Of a stretch of 6,916 nucleotides of DNA, positions 5,862-6,916 are shown piece by piece. A program made the translations under genes and the position numbers. The stretch is from the NCBI GenBank assembly GCA_009781125.1, contig WQYS01000125.1:1-6916 (forward strand), given 5' to 3'. Below the pieces are notes generated by a model, which did no database searches, was not told where the DNA came from, and saw only the letters and a program-made list of their open reading frames with translations. Every line of letters begins with the position of its first letter. Positions within the stretch are counted from its first letter, which is position 1. The stretch comes from Acidobacteriaceae bacterium. GTDB taxonomy: Bacteria > Acidobacteriota > Terriglobia > Terriglobales > Acidobacteriaceae.

Positions 5862-5911
5862 AAAAACTGCGCCCCACCCGTGAGGCCATCGAGCCGCGTC
5901 ACGGATGGGGC
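5862..5911 (-). terminator. Terminator behind the upstream beta-helix paralogue
   Basis: GCCCCACCCGTGA (5871-5883) pairs with TCACGGATGGGGC (5899-5911) with one mismatch, which is a G-U wobble in minus-strand RNA. On the minus strand the stem is followed by GCAG and then five T (5866-5862), a reasonable intrinsic terminator. It begins about 75 nt after the TAG of the gene ending at 5986. The arm sequence is shared with 2610-2649. Confidence 0.6.
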
Positions 5912-5949
5912 GTCCAGTTTCTCTTGATTTGTTACATCTACCAGGTTGA

Positions 5950-5967
5950 TGCGCTAAGAGGAGCGCA
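5950..5967 (-). terminator. Small hairpin just after the upstream paralogue
   Basis: TGCGCT (5950-5955) and AGCGCA (5962-5967) form a 6-bp stem with a 6-nt loop, 19 nt after the stop codon. It occupies the same place relative to its gene as the hairpin at 2666-2701 does behind the paralogue. There is no U-run. Confidence 0.3.
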
Positions 5968-5985
5968 CGTTAAAGGCATGGGCAG

Positions 5986-6915
5986 CTATGGCTGCACAAA
6001 GCCGATGTTGGGGGTGGCCGATGTCAGCCATGGCGTCGTAGCGTCAGACAGACCGCTGCCGAGAGCCGGGCTTCCGGTTTGCAGAGTGAAGTCGCCGTTG
6101 GGAGCATCGGTGAACAGCGGGTCGTGAGTGTTGCCGAACAGGTTGTTCGACCCGGGGATCGTTCCAGTGACACTCGGGTAGCCGATATTGTTGTTGTACA
6201 CCGTATTCGTGCTGGTGAAGTAAAGAAAAGCCGAGTTGTGTTTTGTGTAGGTTCCGGTGCCGACGACGGCATAGACGGCATTATTGACGAAAAGCGAATC
6301 CTTGCCCAGGCAATCAATATCTCCCCTCTGGGTATTCTTAATCTCGTCATCGGTGAAGTTGTTGTAGACGGAGTTGTTGGCTACCGTTACGTGGTCCGAC
6401 GTGCCGACCAGGATCCCGGCGCCGCCATTGTTGTAGGAGAGATTGCCGAGCGCAATGCTATGGAACGGGAACGAAATGTTGTCACTCTGCGTGCCTTCCA
6501 GGTTGTCGAACATGATGCCATTGCCATCGCTGTGCGAATCCGTTGGACCACTGGAATCGACAGCGACGCCGCATTTGGGGGCCGTCGGGCAGGTGTCTAA
6601 CGACGGCAGGATCAAATTGTCGTGGACGACGTTGAAGGCAATCACAACGTGATAGGGCATATCGGTATCAGCCTGGTTGTGAACGTACCCTGTGTTGTAG
6701 GGACCATACTTTCCATACGGATCGCTCCCAGACCAGCGAGTGGCGTCCTTCATCTCGTAGGCGTCGATGCCGCCGCCTTCGTTCCAGTAGCTCGGGCCGC
6801 TGCCGCGGTACACCAGGTTGTTAACGACAAAGTAATAGTCGCCCCATCCGCTTGCAATTCCCGCGGAGCCGCAATCATGCACAATATTGTTTATATACAC
6901 CTGATGGTGCGAGGG
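5986..6915 (-). CDS. Right-handed parallel beta-helix protein, C-terminal part, 5' end outside window
   Basis: The last 309 residues before TAG at 5986-5988; the frame stays open to the right edge. Beta-helix coils are clear: VYINNIVHDCGSAGI (residues 6-20 of the fragment), FVVNNLVYRG (29-38), VVIAFNVVHDN (90-100), VTVANNSVYNN (176-186) and FVNNAVYAV (209-217). It ends with GSPALGSG and NIGFVQP. Nearly every coil has a counterpart in the lipoprotein at 2721-5294, whose matching segments are VIENNTVHGCGSSGI, IVNNLVYDN, VIAYNVIHDN, ITVANNSTYNN and NIGYWQQ, so the two are paralogues in tandem. The region corresponding to lipoprotein residues 709-800 is shorter and lacks most of its cysteines. 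Whether it also carries a lipobox or Fn3 domains cannot be seen. It is probably exported and acts on or binds polysaccharide, by analogy with the fold; no activity can be assigned. The GTG at 6898-6900 is not a start, because homology runs through it to the edge. Confidence 0.9.
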   Translation of the reverse strand, partial: PSHHQVYINNIVHDCGSAGIASGWGDYYFVVNNLVYRGSGPSYWNEGGGIDAYEMKDATRWSGSDPYGKYGPYNTGYVHNQADTDMPYHVVIAFNVVHDNLILPSLDTCPTAPKCGVAVDSSGPTDSHSDGNGIMFDNLEGTQSDNISFPFHSIALGNLSYNNGGAGILVGTSDHVTVANNSVYNNFTDDEIKNTQRGDIDCLGKDSLFVNNAVYAVVGTGTYTKHNSAFLYFTSTNTVYNNNIGYPSVTGTIPGSNNLFGNTHDPLFTDAPNGDFTLQTGSPALGSGLSDATTPWLTSATPNIGFVQP

Positions 6916-6916
6916 C

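Larger units (their letters stand above)
5295..5985. other. 691-nt intergenic region between paralogous beta-helix genes
   Basis: No convincing protein gene is present. From the left it holds the lipoprotein's Shine-Dalgarno and a leader of about 235 nt, an operator-like cluster and promoter (5515-5566), a further TTAACGTT site (5616-5623), a plus-strand intrinsic terminator (5693-5726), about 130 nt with no identified element (5730-5860), and terminator-like hairpins behind the upstream paralogue (5862-5911 and 5950-5967). The leader 5310-5514 shows no structure I recognise as a riboswitch. Confidence 0.7.

Noticed and set aside
5511..5927. A plus-strand frame of 138 codons in the large intergenic region
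   Set aside because: No Shine-Dalgarno precedes it, the product is basic and low in recognisable features, and it runs through an operator-like site, an intrinsic terminator and a repeat.

Overview
The window looks like a chromosomal segment from a soil-type heterotroph, most plausibly an acidobacterium of the Terriglobia. This is inferred from moderately high GC, long secreted proteins rich in Gly/Asn/Thr, a GH59-type glycosidase, and intergenic palindromes built on a GGATGGGGCACCC core that I associate with that group. No 16S or other marker gene is present, so the placement is tentative.

Layout: (1) 2-691, + strand: the C-terminal 229 residues of a galactocerebrosidase-like (GH59) protein, cut by the left edge. 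(2) 692-821: a short gap with a strong inverted repeat between two convergent genes. (3) 822-2249, - strand: a complete sugar-porter-family MFS transporter with a clear Shine-Dalgarno and a plausible promoter. (4) 2250-2720: a gene-free stretch holding a 173-nt compound palindrome that can pair into a perfect four-way junction, plus two hairpins behind the next gene. (5) 2721-5294, - strand: a large exported lipoprotein with three fibronectin-III domains and a right-handed parallel beta-helix. (6) 5295-5985: a 691-nt gap with a consensus-like promoter for the lipoprotein, a cluster of TTAACGTT operator-like sites, a + strand intrinsic terminator with no obvious gene in front of it, and a terminator-like repeat. 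(7) 5986-6915, - strand: the C-terminal 309 residues of a second beta-helix protein, paralogous to the first and cut by the right edge.

Taken together, the genes suggest a saccharide-acquisition neighbourhood: a glycosidase releasing sugars, a sugar permease importing them, and two surface beta-helix proteins that may bind or cleave polysaccharide. They do not form one operon: the glycosidase and transporter are convergent, and the transporter and the large beta-helix gene each have their own promoter signals. The functional link is inference from neighbourhood and family.

The most unusual signals are the four-way-junction palindrome at 2370-2542, changes at three otherwise well-conserved positions of the transporter's proton-coupling and sugar sites, and related terminator-like palindromes at matching distances behind the two paralogous beta-helix genes. 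I see no CRISPR, tRNA, rRNA, transposase or defence genes, and no convincing evidence of a wholly new multi-gene system.
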